Of a DNA stretch of 64,000 bases, positions 32,016 to 41,133 are shown piece by piece. The notes under the pieces are model-generated. The model made no database searches, was not told where the DNA came from, and was given only the letters and a program-made list of their open reading frames with translations. Both the position numbers and the translations under genes were made by a program. This DNA comes from Rhizobium hidalgonense (lineage in GTDB: Bacteria; Pseudomonadota; Alphaproteobacteria; Rhizobiales; Rhizobiaceae): contig NZ_LODW01000139.1 of NCBI RefSeq assembly GCF_002914525.1, positions 62,001-126,000 of the forward strand, written 5' to 3'. How positions within the stretch are numbered: the first letter of the stretch is position 1; each line of letters opens with the position of its first letter.

Positions 32016-33242
32016 TCAGGCGGCGAGCAGGGATTTCAGTTTGATGTCGCTGGCTGCGAGTGCGGCCGGATCCGGATGGGCGCCGGCTGCGATCAGCATT
32101 TCGGCGAGGCGGATATCGCGCGCCACCGCATTGCCCGGTCCGATGCCGCTTGCGGCGATCAATCGTCCGCCGGCATCGAGATGGAACAGAATGAAGGCGG
32201 CTGCACCGAGGTCGCGGCGCTGATGCGTGGCGGCCCCTTCGGCAAGGCCGGCTATTTGCAGCGTCATGTCGTATTGATCAGACCAGAACCACGGCACGGA
32301 TGAAACGGCTTCATCGAGGCCGAGCATGTTGGCCGCGGCCAATGTGCCCTGCTCCTGGGCGTTGCGCCAGGATTCGAGCCGCACCCGCCGGCCGCCATAG
32401 ATCGACAGCGGGAAGGAGCAGCAGTCGCCGGCGGCAAAAATATCCGGTGCCGAGGTCTGCAGATGGATATCGACTGATATGCCGTTGTCGATGGCGAGCC
32501 CTGCCCTTTCGGCGATCTCGACATTCGGCCGGGCGCCGATGCCGACAAGGGCGAGATCGGCTTCTACCCGCTCGCCGGTAGACAATTTGATGACGGCCTT
32601 CCCGCCTTCCTCTGTCAGCGCCGCGATCGAGACACCGCAGCGGATATCGACGCCCTCGGTCCGATGGCGCTCGGTCAGCAGATCAGCGATCTCCTCCGGA
32701 ACACCGCGCTTCAGCACCCGCTCCAGTCCCTCGATGACGGTCACCTCGGCGCCGAGCAGCCGCGCGGTCGCCGCCAGTTCCAGGCCGATGAAACCGCCGC
32801 CGATGATGGCTATATGTTTCCCGGGCTTCATCACGTCGCGCAGTGCCGCCGCGTCGTGATGCGTCCGCAGAGAGCGAATATGGGCGCTGCCCTCCGGGGC
32901 GCCGGGGAACGAACGCGCGGCTGCGCCCGTCGCCAGCAGGAGCTTGTCGTAGGAGAGCGTCGTTCCGTCCGAAAGCGTGACAGCCTTGGAGGATGTATCG
33001 AGATCCCTGGCTTCCAGGCCGGTCAGCAGCCGGATGCCGCTTTCGGCGTATTTTTCCACCGTCGCAATGTATTTCGGATTGCTTGCATCGGCAGAACCGG
33101 CTTTCGAGAGCGGCGGCCGTTCGTAGGGATGAAGGGGTTCGGCGCCGACAAGCGTGATCGCGCCGTCAAAACCTTTTTCTCGCAAGGCGAAGGCGGCACG
33201 GGCACCGCATTCGCCCGCCCCTAAAATAACGAAATGAGCCAC
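32016..33242 (-). CDS. FAD-dependent ferredoxin reductase
   Basis: The protein has 408 residues. Rossmann motifs VILGAGECGARAAFALRE (FAD) and IAIIGGGFIGLELA (NADH), HPYERPPLSKA, and DIFAAGDCC match reductases of aromatic-ring dioxygenase and rubredoxin systems. Translation most likely starts at GTG 33242, with GGAGG upstream. It is 11 bp downstream of the Rieske gene and should pass electrons from NADH to it. Confidence 0.92.
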   Translation of the reverse strand: MAHFVILGAGECGARAAFALREKGFDGAITLVGAEPLHPYERPPLSKAGSADASNPKYIATVEKYAESGIRLLTGLEARDLDTSSKAVTLSDGTTLSYDKLLLATGAAARSFPGAPEGSAHIRSLRTHHDAAALRDVMKPGKHIAIIGGGFIGLELAATARLLGAEVTVIEGLERVLKRGVPEEIADLLTERHRTEGVDIRCGVSIAALTEEGGKAVIKLSTGERVEADLALVGIGARPNVEIAERAGLAIDNGISVDIHLQTSAPDIFAAGDCCSFPLSIYGGRRVRLESWRNAQEQGTLAAANMLGLDEAVSSVPWFWSDQYDMTLQIAGLAEGAATHQRRDLGAAAFILFHLDAGGRLIAASGIGPGNAVARDIRLAEMLIAAGAHPDPAALAASDIKLKSLLAA

Positions 33243-33253
33243 ATCCGCCTCCC

Positions 33254-33568
33254 TCAGACCGAGATGAAGACGGCGCCGCCTTCGACCTTCACAGGATAGG
33301 TTTTGAGATTGACGCAGACCGGCGCGCCCTTGGCTTCGCCCGTCTTGTAGTTGAAGCGGCCGTTATGTTTCGGACATTCGATGATCTCATCCATCACAAG
33401 CCCATCGGCGAGATGGATATGTTCGTGGGTGCAGAGCCCGTCGGTCGCGAAGAATTCGTCGTCGGGGCTGCGATAGACCGCGAAAGTGCGCCCGTCATGA
33501 TCGAAGCGGATGACATCCTCTTCGTCGATCTCGTCCTTGCCGCAGACTTCGATCCAGTTTCCGCTCAT
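33254..33568 (-). CDS. Rieske-type [2Fe-2S] ferredoxin
   Basis: The protein has 104 residues. Cluster ligands are in CTHEHIHLADG and CPKHNGRF (C-x-H and C-x2-H). It is a stand-alone electron carrier of the kind used by oxygenases. It lies 21 bp after the desaturase gene and 11 bp before the reductase, completing an NADH-reductase-ferredoxin-diiron enzyme chain. Confidence 0.95.
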   Translation of the reverse strand: MSGNWIEVCGKDEIDEEDVIRFDHDGRTFAVYRSPDDEFFATDGLCTHEHIHLADGLVMDEIIECPKHNGRFNYKTGEAKGAPVCVNLKTYPVKVEGGAVFISV

Positions 33569-33589
33569 CTTATCCTCCCTGAATGGTGA

Positions 33590-34681
33590 TTATTGTGCCG
33601 CTGGGGCCAGCTCGTTGTGGAATTCTTCGCGGTAGGGCCGCGCGGTCGCCGGCAGTTCGCGCTTCAGGAAATAATCCTCGTTGCGCAGTTGGCGCAGGAA
33701 GGCCGGGATCATCTCGCGGTAGCCGGACCAGATCGACGGATTCGGCGCCGGCAGGTCGTGCTTGATCATCGCATGCAGCCGCGGCAGCGCGTGATAGGGC
33801 ACCATCGGGAACATGTGATGTTCGACGTGGTAGTTCATGTTCCAATAGATGAAGCGGCTGATCGGGTTCATGTAAACGGTGCGGCTGTTCAGCCGGTGGT
33901 CGATGACGTTGTCGGCCAGGCCGCCATGCTGCAAGAGCCCGGTCAACACATGGTGCCAGGCGCCGTAGAGGCGCGGCAGGCCGATCAGCATCAGCGGCAG
34001 GATCGAACCCATGGCGATCGCGGCGGTGATCGTCACGACATAGATTGCCAGCCAGATGCGGGCGAAGCGGATCGCCTTCGGTTGTTCCATCTCGGGAATG
34101 AATGTCTTTTCCGCCGGGCTGACGATGCCGGCGGCGTTGCGCAGCATGTCGATAACAGCATGCCAGACGTCGAGGATGCCGAAGAAATTAAGGACCAGCC
34201 GGACGAGATCGGGCGGCCGCATGACGGCGATCTCGGGATCGCGGCCGACGATGACGGTATCGGTGTGATGGCGCGTGTGGCTCCAGCGCCAGGTCACCGG
34301 ATTGCGCATGATCATGAAGCAGGCGATCTGATAAACGGCATCGTTCATCCAGCGGGTCTTGAAGGCGGTGCCGTGGCCGCATTCGTGCCAGCGGCTGTCG
34401 GAGGCCGAGCCGTAGAGCACGCCATAGGCGAGGAAGAAGGGCAGCGCGATCCACGAGCCCCAGAAATAAATGCCAAGGCCGGCAAGGGTGACCATGCTGC
34501 CGAGCCAGATGACGGTGTCACGGATCGCCGGAGCGTCGGAGCGCTGCATCAGCGCCTTCATCTCCTTGCGCGGAATATCGGTGTGATACCACTGCGCTGC
34601 CGCCAGCCCCGTCTCGACGGCGGTGCGGCCGCTTTCGCCGAGCAGATCGTAATCCCGTTTCTTTGCCTCGAGCGCCATCAT
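33590..34681 (-). CDS. Membrane diiron fatty-acid-desaturase family enzyme
   Basis: The protein has 363 residues with at least four hydrophobic segments and the three histidine boxes of the family: HECGHG, HTRHH and HVEHH. These bind the two irons. The family includes lipid desaturases, hydroxylases and ketolases, and the substrate here is unknown. GGAGG precedes ATG 34681, with a second ATG one codon later. It is the first gene of the operon that also encodes the Rieske protein, its reductase and the PanB-like enzyme. Confidence 0.9.
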   Translation of the reverse strand: MMALEAKKRDYDLLGESGRTAVETGLAAAQWYHTDIPRKEMKALMQRSDAPAIRDTVIWLGSMVTLAGLGIYFWGSWIALPFFLAYGVLYGSASDSRWHECGHGTAFKTRWMNDAVYQIACFMIMRNPVTWRWSHTRHHTDTVIVGRDPEIAVMRPPDLVRLVLNFFGILDVWHAVIDMLRNAAGIVSPAEKTFIPEMEQPKAIRFARIWLAIYVVTITAAIAMGSILPLMLIGLPRLYGAWHHVLTGLLQHGGLADNVIDHRLNSRTVYMNPISRFIYWNMNYHVEHHMFPMVPYHALPRLHAMIKHDLPAPNPSIWSGYREMIPAFLRQLRNEDYFLKRELPATARPYREEFHNELAPAAQ

Positions 34682-34746
34682 CCACACCTCCCGTTATGCC
34701 GTTGCCGAGAGAATAGGTTGACTTCGGAAGAGGCTCAATGCAGGCT

Positions 34747-34761
34747 TGATATATTCTATCA
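34747..34761. promoter_or_regulatory. Candidate LacI-family operator
   Basis: The repeat TGATA-N5-TATCA lies between the divergent desaturase and lacI-type genes, 51 bp before the latter. A related ATGAT-N8-ATCAT sequence occurs at about 35845-35862, just after the regulator gene. The LacI protein may bind both. Confidence 0.45.
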
Positions 34762-34812
34762 AAAGCCATCAGAAGCGGCTTGCAACAATGATCGAATCCA
34801 TCAGGAAAACTC

Positions 34813-35841
34813 ATGCGCCGTCCCACCATATCCGATCTTGCCCGTGCCTCCGGCGTCAGCGTCGCCACCGTCGACCGGGTTCTCAATGCCCGCCACCGCG
34901 TGCGGGAGGAAACGGCGCGGCGGGTCTATGATGCGGCGCAGTCGATCGGCTATCACGCCGTCGGCCTGATCCGGCAGCGTGTTTTCGAGGACCTGCCGCA
35001 ATACAAGCTCGCCTTCCTGCTGCAGAAGCCGACGCAGCAGTTCTACCAGGCGTTCGCCCGCGAGATCGAAGCGGCGGCGCGGGGGGTCACGAACGCTCGC
35101 ATCCAGACGCAGATCGACTTTCCGTCAGCCGCCACGCCGGCTGCGATCGTCGAGAAGCTAAAGGCTCTCGGTGCCCGCAACCAGGCCGTTGCCCTGGTTG
35201 CACCTGATTACCCCGCGGTGACGGCCGCTATCGAGGAGCTGAAGGAAAAAGGCGTGCCGGTCTTCTCGCTGCTCTCCGATTTCGCGTCGGGCGTGCGCAC
35301 CGGCTATATCGGTGTCAACAACCGCAAGGTCGGGCGCACTGCCGCCTGGTTGATCGCGCGAACGGCGCGCAAGCCCGGCAAGGTCGCCTGTTTCGTCGGC
35401 AGCCATCGTTTCCATGGACATGAGCTGCGGGAAATCGGTTTCCGCTCCTATTTCCGCGAGAATGCGCCGGAATTTGACGTCATCGACACGTTGATCAACC
35501 TGGATACGCCCGAGATCACGCATGAGGCGACGCTGACATTGCTGCAGAAGCATCCCGATCTTGTCGGGCTTTATATCTGCGGCGGCGGCATGGAAGGGGC
35601 GATCTCGGCGTTCCGCGAGGAGAACCTCGGCGGCAAGGTCGTCCTCGTCGTCAACGAACTGACGCCCGACAGCAAGGCAGGCCTTGCCGATGACATCGTC
35701 GCCATGGCGATCGGCACTCCCCTGCCCGGGCTCTGTCAGGAATTGATGGTGCTGATGAAGGATGCGATCGAAAACAGCGAAGCCGCCATCCCCGGTCAGT
35801 CCTTCCTGCCCTTCGACATCTACCTTTCCGAGAACATCTAG
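34813..35841 (+). CDS. LacI-family transcriptional regulator
   Basis: The protein has 342 residues. The N-terminal helix-turn-helix and hinge (TISDLARASGVSVATVDRVL, then RRVYDAAQSIGYH) precede a periplasmic-binding-protein-like sensor domain of the sugar type. AGGA lies eight bases before ATG 34813. It is divergent from the desaturase operon and 160 bp upstream of an IolI-like gene, so either could be its target. The sensor class suggests a sugar or polyol ligand. Confidence 0.92.
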   Translation: MRRPTISDLARASGVSVATVDRVLNARHRVREETARRVYDAAQSIGYHAVGLIRQRVFEDLPQYKLAFLLQKPTQQFYQAFAREIEAAARGVTNARIQTQIDFPSAATPAAIVEKLKALGARNQAVALVAPDYPAVTAAIEELKEKGVPVFSLLSDFASGVRTGYIGVNNRKVGRTAAWLIARTARKPGKVACFVGSHRFHGHELREIGFRSYFRENAPEFDVIDTLINLDTPEITHEATLTLLQKHPDLVGLYICGGGMEGAISAFREENLGGKVVLVVNELTPDSKAGLADDIVAMAIGTPLPGLCQELMVLMKDAIENSEAAIPGQSFLPFDIYLSENI

Positions 35842-36003
35842 GAATGATGGAATCCTATCATTTCGGCTGACATTCTTTCAGCGATGAGGGCGGCCGCCAG
35901 CGATGACGGATGGATTGCCTTGGGAATTCCGATAGAGATTTGCTCATTCATTCACGAGGAACCGCTCCGCTGATGTCGCGGAGACGAGGAGGAGATATCC
36001 GTC

Positions 36004-36816
36004 ATGACTTCGATCCGCTTAGCGCTCAACCATATGGCCGCGCCGTCGCTCCCAATCGATGATTTCTTCGCGCTGGCACAGTCGCTCGGCATCGATGCGG
36101 TCGAGATCCGCAACGACCTTTCCGGCAATGCCATTCTCGACGGCACAAGGCCCGAAGCGATCAGAGAGGCCGCCGCCCGCCACGGGCTGACGATCATCTC
36201 GATCAACGCCCTGCAGCGTTTCAACGAGTGGAATGAAACCCGCGCCGGGCAAGCGCAGGAATTGATCGATTATGCCGCTGCCTGCGGCGCCAGGGCGCTG
36301 GTCCTCGTTCCGAAGAACGACGGCACCGGCTGCGCCGACGGCGAGCGCCAGGCCGATCTGCGCCAGGCTCTGGCGGCGCTGAAGCCGATGCTTGATAAAG
36401 CCGGCATCACAGGCCTCGTCGAGCCGCTCGGTTTCGAGATCTGCTCGCTGCGCTCGAAGGGCGAGGCGGCCGCGGTAATCAAGGAACTCGGCGCAGAAAC
36501 GACCTTCAAGCTCGTTCACGACACCTTCCATCATCATCTCGCCGGTGAAGCCGCGACCTTCCCGGAGCTCTCCGGCCTCGTGCACATCTCGGGCGTCAGC
36601 GACCCTGCCGTTTCCGTTGCCGATATGCGGGATTCCCATCGTGTGCTCGTCGGCGACGACGACCGGCTCGACAATGCCGGACAGATCAAGGCGCTGCTGC
36701 AGGCGGGTTATGCCGGCCCGTTCTCCTTCGAGCCCTTCGCCGCCGAAGTTCATGCGGTCAAGGACCCAGCCGGCGCTCTTCGCGCCAGCATGGAGTATTT
36801 GTCCGCGCGCGTTTGA
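36004..36816 (+). CDS. TIM-barrel sugar isomerase/epimerase, IolI-like
   Basis: The protein has 270 residues of the xylose-isomerase-like TIM-barrel family. It has AVEIRNDLSG, LVLVPKNDG, LVEPLGFE, KLVHDTFHHH, VHISGVSD and FSFEPFA at the strand ends, where metal ligands (Glu, Asp, His, Glu) normally lie. The overall pattern suits 2-keto-myo-inositol isomerase (IolI). A GGAGGAG site precedes ATG 36004. The adjacent LacI regulator supports a role in polyol use; substrate assignment is tentative. Confidence 0.82.
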   Translation: MTSIRLALNHMAAPSLPIDDFFALAQSLGIDAVEIRNDLSGNAILDGTRPEAIREAAARHGLTIISINALQRFNEWNETRAGQAQELIDYAAACGARALVLVPKNDGTGCADGERQADLRQALAALKPMLDKAGITGLVEPLGFEICSLRSKGEAAAVIKELGAETTFKLVHDTFHHHLAGEAATFPELSGLVHISGVSDPAVSVADMRDSHRVLVGDDDRLDNAGQIKALLQAGYAGPFSFEPFAAEVHAVKDPAGALRASMEYLSARV

Positions 36817-36912
36817 GACCTGAGAGAAACGTCCTGATACCGCCATTGGTGTCGGGACTGGGGGACGATTGTCACGATTGGGCCGCGCCACCAGCGCGGC
36901 CAATCTTTGAAA

Positions 36913-37671
36913 TTATTCCCGGCCTCTGAAACGGCGCTGATAGGCGGGATCATAGAGCGAGCTGTCGCGGAAATCTTCCGCTGCGAGCGACGGGCCGACG
37001 AAGATGATCGCCGTGCGTTCGATCGGTTCGGCCGCAACCTTCGCCTCGATATCGGCAAGGGTACCGCGCAGGACACGTTCGTCGGGCCAGGAGGCCTTGA
37101 CGACGATCGCGACCGGGCAATTGGCGCCGTAAAGCGGCGTCAACTCCTCCACGACCTGCTTCAGCGCATGGATTGCCAGATGGATCGCCAGTGTGGCGCC
37201 GGTCGCGCCGAATTTGGCAATGGTCTCGTCGTTCGGCATCGGCGAGGCACGGCCGGAAACGCGGGTGAGCACCAGGCTTTGGGCGACGGCCGGGACCGTC
37301 AACTCGCGGCCGAGCGCTGAGGCGGCGGCGGCAAAGGCCGGCACACCAGGCGTCATCGTATAGGCGATGCCGTGTTTTTGAAGCCGGCGCACCTGCTCGG
37401 CCACCGCACTCCAGACCGAGAGATCGCCGGAATGGAGCCGGGCGACATCCTGGCCGGCGGCAGCGGCACTGAGATATTCCGCCTCGATTTCGTCGAGCGA
37501 CATGGGCGCGGTATCGACGATCCGCGCATCTGCCGGGCAATATTGCAGCAGGTCCGGCGAGACGATCGAGCCGGCATAGAGGCAGACGGGGCATTGGCCG
37601 ATGAGATCGCGCCCCCGCACCGTGATCAGATCCGCAGCCCCTGGGCCTGCGCCGATGAAATGCACCCTCAT
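36913..37671 (-). CDS. cobM: Precorrin-4 C11-methyltransferase
   Basis: The protein has 252 residues of the tetrapyrrole methylase fold. It shows VHFIGAGPGAADLITVRG, LYAGSIVSP, RLHSGDLSVWSA, MTPGVPAFAAAASALG and RVSGRASPMP, the CobM set. It methylates C-11 in aerobic cobalamin synthesis. The start is four bases after the cobL stop, and AAAGGA overlaps that stop. Confidence 0.95.
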   Translation of the reverse strand: MRVHFIGAGPGAADLITVRGRDLIGQCPVCLYAGSIVSPDLLQYCPADARIVDTAPMSLDEIEAEYLSAAAAGQDVARLHSGDLSVWSAVAEQVRRLQKHGIAYTMTPGVPAFAAAASALGRELTVPAVAQSLVLTRVSGRASPMPNDETIAKFGATGATLAIHLAIHALKQVVEELTPLYGANCPVAIVVKASWPDERVLRGTLADIEAKVAAEPIERTAIIFVGPSLAAEDFRDSSLYDPAYQRRFRGRE

Positions 37672-37675
37672 GCCG

Positions 37676-38908
37676 TTATCCTTTCGTCCAGCGCCACTGC
37701 GTTACCGGCATGGCCGGTCGCCAGCCGCTCATGCTGCCGACCGGTGCGGCGCGCGATATTTCGATCCGTGTCAGCGAGCCGCCGCGTTTTGCATGTTCCA
37801 GGAGCAGCACGGCTTCCATCTCCAGCGTCACGGCATTGGCGACCAGCCGCCCTCCCTGCTTCAGCGCGGCAATCGCGGCATCGATGACGCCGGGCTCGCT
37901 GCCGCCGCCGCCGAGGAAGATCGTGTCGGGTTGCGGCAAGCCCGCCAACGCAGCGGGTGCAGCACCTTCGATGACGGCAAGATGCGGCACGCCGAAGGCG
38001 GATGCGTTGCGGGCGATACGGGCGGCCCGCTCCGGCGATTGCTCGATGGCGATCGTCTTCAGGCTGGGATCGGCCAGCATCCATTCGATGCCGATCGATC
38101 CGGAACCGGCGCCGATATCCCAGAGCAGTTCACCGTGGCGCGGTGCGAGCGCCGACAGCGTCATCGCCCGGATTTCGCGTTTGGTGATCTGTCCGTCATG
38201 CTCGAAGAGACCGTCCTCGAGCCCGGAAGCGAGAGGCAAGATGCGAGCCCCCTCCCCTGCTGCGATCTGGAGTGCGCAGACGTTCAGCGGATCGATGTTC
38301 GTGAGATCGAAATCCGCCGCCGCGGTGCGTCTCTGCCGTTCCCGATCGCCGCCGAGCGCTTCGAGCACGGTAAGCTTCGACTGACCGAACCCGGCGGCGA
38401 TAAGCAGGGCAGCCAGGGCGCTCGGCCCCTTCTCGTCCGAGGTCAAGGCGATGATGCGCCGCCCGGGGTGGAGATGCGGCCGGATCAGATCGATCGGCCT
38501 GCCATGCAGCGAAATCGTCGCGACGTCCTGCAGCGGCCAGCCAAGGCGGGAGGCGGCAAGGCTGAAGGCCGAGGGCGCGGGGATGGTGTGCATCTCTCCC
38601 GCCGCGACGTGACGGGAAAGGGTTGCGCCGACGCCGTAGAGAAACGGGTCGCCGGAGGCGAGCACGACCACGGGCGTGCCGCGCCGTTCAAGCACGGCAT
38701 CGACCGAGCGCTCGAACGGGCTCTGCCAGGAAAATTTCTCGCCTGTTATCAGCGACGCGGCGAGCGCGTGGTGCCGCGCGCCGCCGAATACGGCGGATGC
38801 GCGGGCGATCAGCCGCCTTGCCTCTTCGCCGAGCCCTGCTGGACCATCTTCGCCGATGCCGATAATAGTCAGCCAGCGCGGGCCGTCAGCAGGAGGAAGA
38901 TCAGACAT
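37676..38908 (-). CDS. cobL: Precorrin-6Y C5,15-methyltransferase (decarboxylating)
   Basis: The protein has 410 residues and is a fusion of two enzymes: an N-terminal CbiE-type methylase (WLTIIGIGEDGPAGL, VVVLASGDPFLYGVGATL) and a C-terminal CbiT-type methyltransferase (LLWDIGAGSGSIGIEWM, FLGGGGSEPGVIDAA). It methylates C-5 and C-15 and removes the acetate carboxyl at C-12. ATG 38908 shares two bases with the start codon of divergent cobK, so its GAGG ribosome site lies inside the cobK coding sequence. It probably forms a transcript with cobM. Confidence 0.95.
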   Translation of the reverse strand: MSDLPPADGPRWLTIIGIGEDGPAGLGEEARRLIARASAVFGGARHHALAASLITGEKFSWQSPFERSVDAVLERRGTPVVVLASGDPFLYGVGATLSRHVAAGEMHTIPAPSAFSLAASRLGWPLQDVATISLHGRPIDLIRPHLHPGRRIIALTSDEKGPSALAALLIAAGFGQSKLTVLEALGGDRERQRRTAAADFDLTNIDPLNVCALQIAAGEGARILPLASGLEDGLFEHDGQITKREIRAMTLSALAPRHGELLWDIGAGSGSIGIEWMLADPSLKTIAIEQSPERAARIARNASAFGVPHLAVIEGAAPAALAGLPQPDTIFLGGGGSEPGVIDAAIAALKQGGRLVANAVTLEMEAVLLLEHAKRGGSLTRIEISRAAPVGSMSGWRPAMPVTQWRWTKG

Positions 38909-39677
38909 GGGAAGACCTCGCATCCTGATCCTCGGCGGCACCGGCGAGGCGCGCCTGCTGGCCGAAGCTCTCGCCGTGCGGGATGATTGCGATGTCCTTC
39001 TGTCGCTGGCCGGACGCACCGAAAAACCGGCCGCACAGCCGGTTTCGGTTCGCGTCGGGGGTTTCGGCGGTGCGGCGGCGCTCGCCGATTTTCTGAAGGC
39101 CGACGGATATCACCTGCTGATCGACGCCACGCATCCCTTCGCCGAGCGCATTTCCGCCAATGCCGCCTTTGCCGCCGAGTCCACCGGGATAAACACGATC
39201 GCTCTGCGCCGCCCCGAATGGCAGCGGCTGCCGGGCGATCGCTGGCGCGACGTGCGGAGCATTTCGGCTGCCATCGAAGCGCTTGGCCCCTCCCCTCGCC
39301 ATGTCTTTCTGGCGACGGGTCGGCAGGGCGCGCATCATGCGCAAGCGGCGCCGCAGCATTTCTATCTCATTCGCAGCGTCGATCCCGTCGAGCCGCCACC
39401 GGCGCTTGCCAATGTCGACTATGTCCTCGATCGCGGCCCGTTCACGCTGGAAGGCGAATGCGCCTTGCTGAAGCAGCACGGCATCGACGCCATCATTGCC
39501 AAGAACAGCGGCGGGGCCGCCACCTATGCGAAGATCGAGGCCGCCCGCCTGCTCGGCATCGAGGTGCTGATGGTGGCGCGCGCGCCGGCGTCCGCGGTCA
39601 GGACGGTCGATACTGTCGAGGCGGCGCTGGCGGCGATCGATCACCTCTTCCCCTCCGCCATGAAACGCGGGGTATAG
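38907..39677 (+). CDS. cobK: Precorrin-6A reductase
   Basis: The protein has 256 residues with RILILGGTGEARLLAEAL, LLIDATHPFAERISANA, ATGRQGAHHA and AKNSGGAATYAKIEAARLLG, typical of CobK/CbiJ. It uses NADPH to reduce precorrin-6A. It is the only cob gene here on the plus strand. Its AGGAGGA ribosome site lies inside cobL, and its 3' end overlaps the end of cobJ by 37 bp. Confidence 0.95.
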   Translation: MGRPRILILGGTGEARLLAEALAVRDDCDVLLSLAGRTEKPAAQPVSVRVGGFGGAAALADFLKADGYHLLIDATHPFAERISANAAFAAESTGINTIALRRPEWQRLPGDRWRDVRSISAAIEALGPSPRHVFLATGRQGAHHAQAAPQHFYLIRSVDPVEPPPALANVDYVLDRGPFTLEGECALLKQHGIDAIIAKNSGGAATYAKIEAARLLGIEVLMVARAPASAVRTVDTVEAALAAIDHLFPSAMKRGV

Positions 39678-40405
39678 ACGAGGTCCGGCCGGCCGGGCCG
39701 CGCAACGATCCGCGTCTCGGCCGAACCGATGATGATGCAGGTCGCCATGTCGGCAATCGAGGCATCGGCATCCGACAGCGCCTGTAGGGTGATGCGTTCG
39801 TCCGGCCGTCCGGCCGCCCGCCCGAAAATGACCGGCGTTGCTGCGGGCAGATGCTCGCGCAACAGCTTGAAGGCGTCGCCGAGCTGCCAGGGGCGCGCCC
39901 GGCTGATTGGATTGTAAAGGGCGATGACGAAGCCTGCCTTGGCCGCCAGTTCCAGACGTGTTTCGATGATATTCCAAGGCTTTAGATTGTCGGAAAGCGA
40001 TATGGCGCAGAAATCGTGGCCAAGCGGCGCGCCGGCTCTCGCCGCCACCGCCAGCATCGCCGTGATGCCCGGCAGAATGGTGAGATCGACCGCGCGCCAT
40101 GCCGCCGGCCCGTTCTCGATCGCCTCGCAGACGGCGGCAGCCATGGCGAAGACGCCGGGGTCGCCGCCGGAGACAACGCAGACCTTGGCGCCATCCGCCG
40201 CCATGGAAAGTGCGGCCCCTGCCCTATCCAACTCCTCGCGATTGTCCGAGGCATGCCGCAGCTGATCGTGGCGAAGCTGCAGCCTGTCGAGATAGGGCCC
40301 GTAACCGAAGAAATCCGTCGCCGCATCGACGGCGGCGAGCGCTTCCGGCGTGATCTGCTCGGGATTGCCGGGACCGGTGCCGATCACGAAAAGCCGCCCG
40401 CTCAT
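39641..40405 (-). CDS. cobJ: Precorrin-3B C17-methyltransferase
   Basis: The protein has 254 residues starting at ATG 40405, four bases inside cobI (ATGA). Motifs LFVIGTGPGNPEQITPEA, FGYGPYLDRL, VVSGGDPGVFAMAA and LPGITAMLAVAARAGAPLGH are those of CobJ, which methylates C-17 and contracts the ring. Confidence 0.95.
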   Translation of the reverse strand: MSGRLFVIGTGPGNPEQITPEALAAVDAATDFFGYGPYLDRLQLRHDQLRHASDNREELDRAGAALSMAADGAKVCVVSGGDPGVFAMAAAVCEAIENGPAAWRAVDLTILPGITAMLAVAARAGAPLGHDFCAISLSDNLKPWNIIETRLELAAKAGFVIALYNPISRARPWQLGDAFKLLREHLPAATPVIFGRAAGRPDERITLQALSDADASIADMATCIIIGSAETRIVARPGRPDLVYTPRFMAEGKR

Positions 40406-41133
40406 CGGCTGCCCTCCCAGCCCGGCACCAGGACGAGCGAAAAATACGGCGCATCGCCATCGGTCCTGTCGGCAAGTTTTTCCATCGCCGCATTCGCCAT
40501 CGTGCCGCGCTCGACATAGACGGCTTCGGCAAGCCGGCCGGCCGCCGCTAAGGCCCGGCGGATCTTCGGCAGATTGCGGCCCACTTTCATGATGACGGCG
40601 GCTTGCGTATCGGCAAGACGGCGCGTCAGCTCGGTTTCGGCCATCGTACCCGGCAGTACGGAAAGCACGTCGTCGCCCTGGACGATCGGCATGCCCGCTA
40701 AAGACCAGCAGCCCGACATGGCGCTGATGCCGGGGATCACCTCCGTCGGGTAGCGCTGGGACAGCCTGACATGCAGGTGCATGTAGGAGCCGTAGAACAG
40801 CGGATCGCCTTCGCTGAGCACCGCGACGGTCCGTCCGGCATCCAGATGGCCGGCGACGCGTTCGGCCGAGCGATCGTAGAACTGAGTGATCAGGCTCCGG
40901 TAGCGTTCGTCGTTCTTGTCGATCTCGGTGGTGACGGGATAATAGAGTGGCAGCAGAGTGACGCCGGGTTTCAGCAGCGGTTCGACGATCGCCTTGCCAT
41001 TGCCGCCCCTGCCCTGCTTGGCGAAATAGGCGATGACATCGGCGCCTTCGATGGCGCGGACGGCCTTGAGGGTCAGAAGCTCCGGGTCGCCGGGACCGGT
41101 GCCGACGCCGATGAGACGGCCTGGTGTCGTCAT
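40402..41133 (-). CDS. cobI: Precorrin-2 C20-methyltransferase
   Basis: The protein has 243 residues with LIGVGTGPGDPELLTLKA, VAVLSEGDPLFYGSYMHL and VIPGISAMSGCWSLAGMP, as in CobI. It methylates C-20 of precorrin-2. The start overlaps the cobH stop by four bases. Confidence 0.95.
   Translation of the reverse strand: MTTPGRLIGVGTGPGDPELLTLKAVRAIEGADVIAYFAKQGRGGNGKAIVEPLLKPGVTLLPLYYPVTTEIDKNDERYRSLITQFYDRSAERVAGHLDAGRTVAVLSEGDPLFYGSYMHLHVRLSQRYPTEVIPGISAMSGCWSLAGMPIVQGDDVLSVLPGTMAETELTRRLADTQAAVIMKVGRNLPKIRRALAAAGRLAEAVYVERGTMANAAMEKLADRTDGDAPYFSLVLVPGWEGSR

Noticed and set aside
32328..32343. A third parS-like 16-mer, one base different from the palindrome
   Set aside because: It lies in the coding sequence of the ferredoxin reductase, breaks the GTT/AAC rule at the last base, and the sequence is a common run of Ala codons in this GC-rich DNA.
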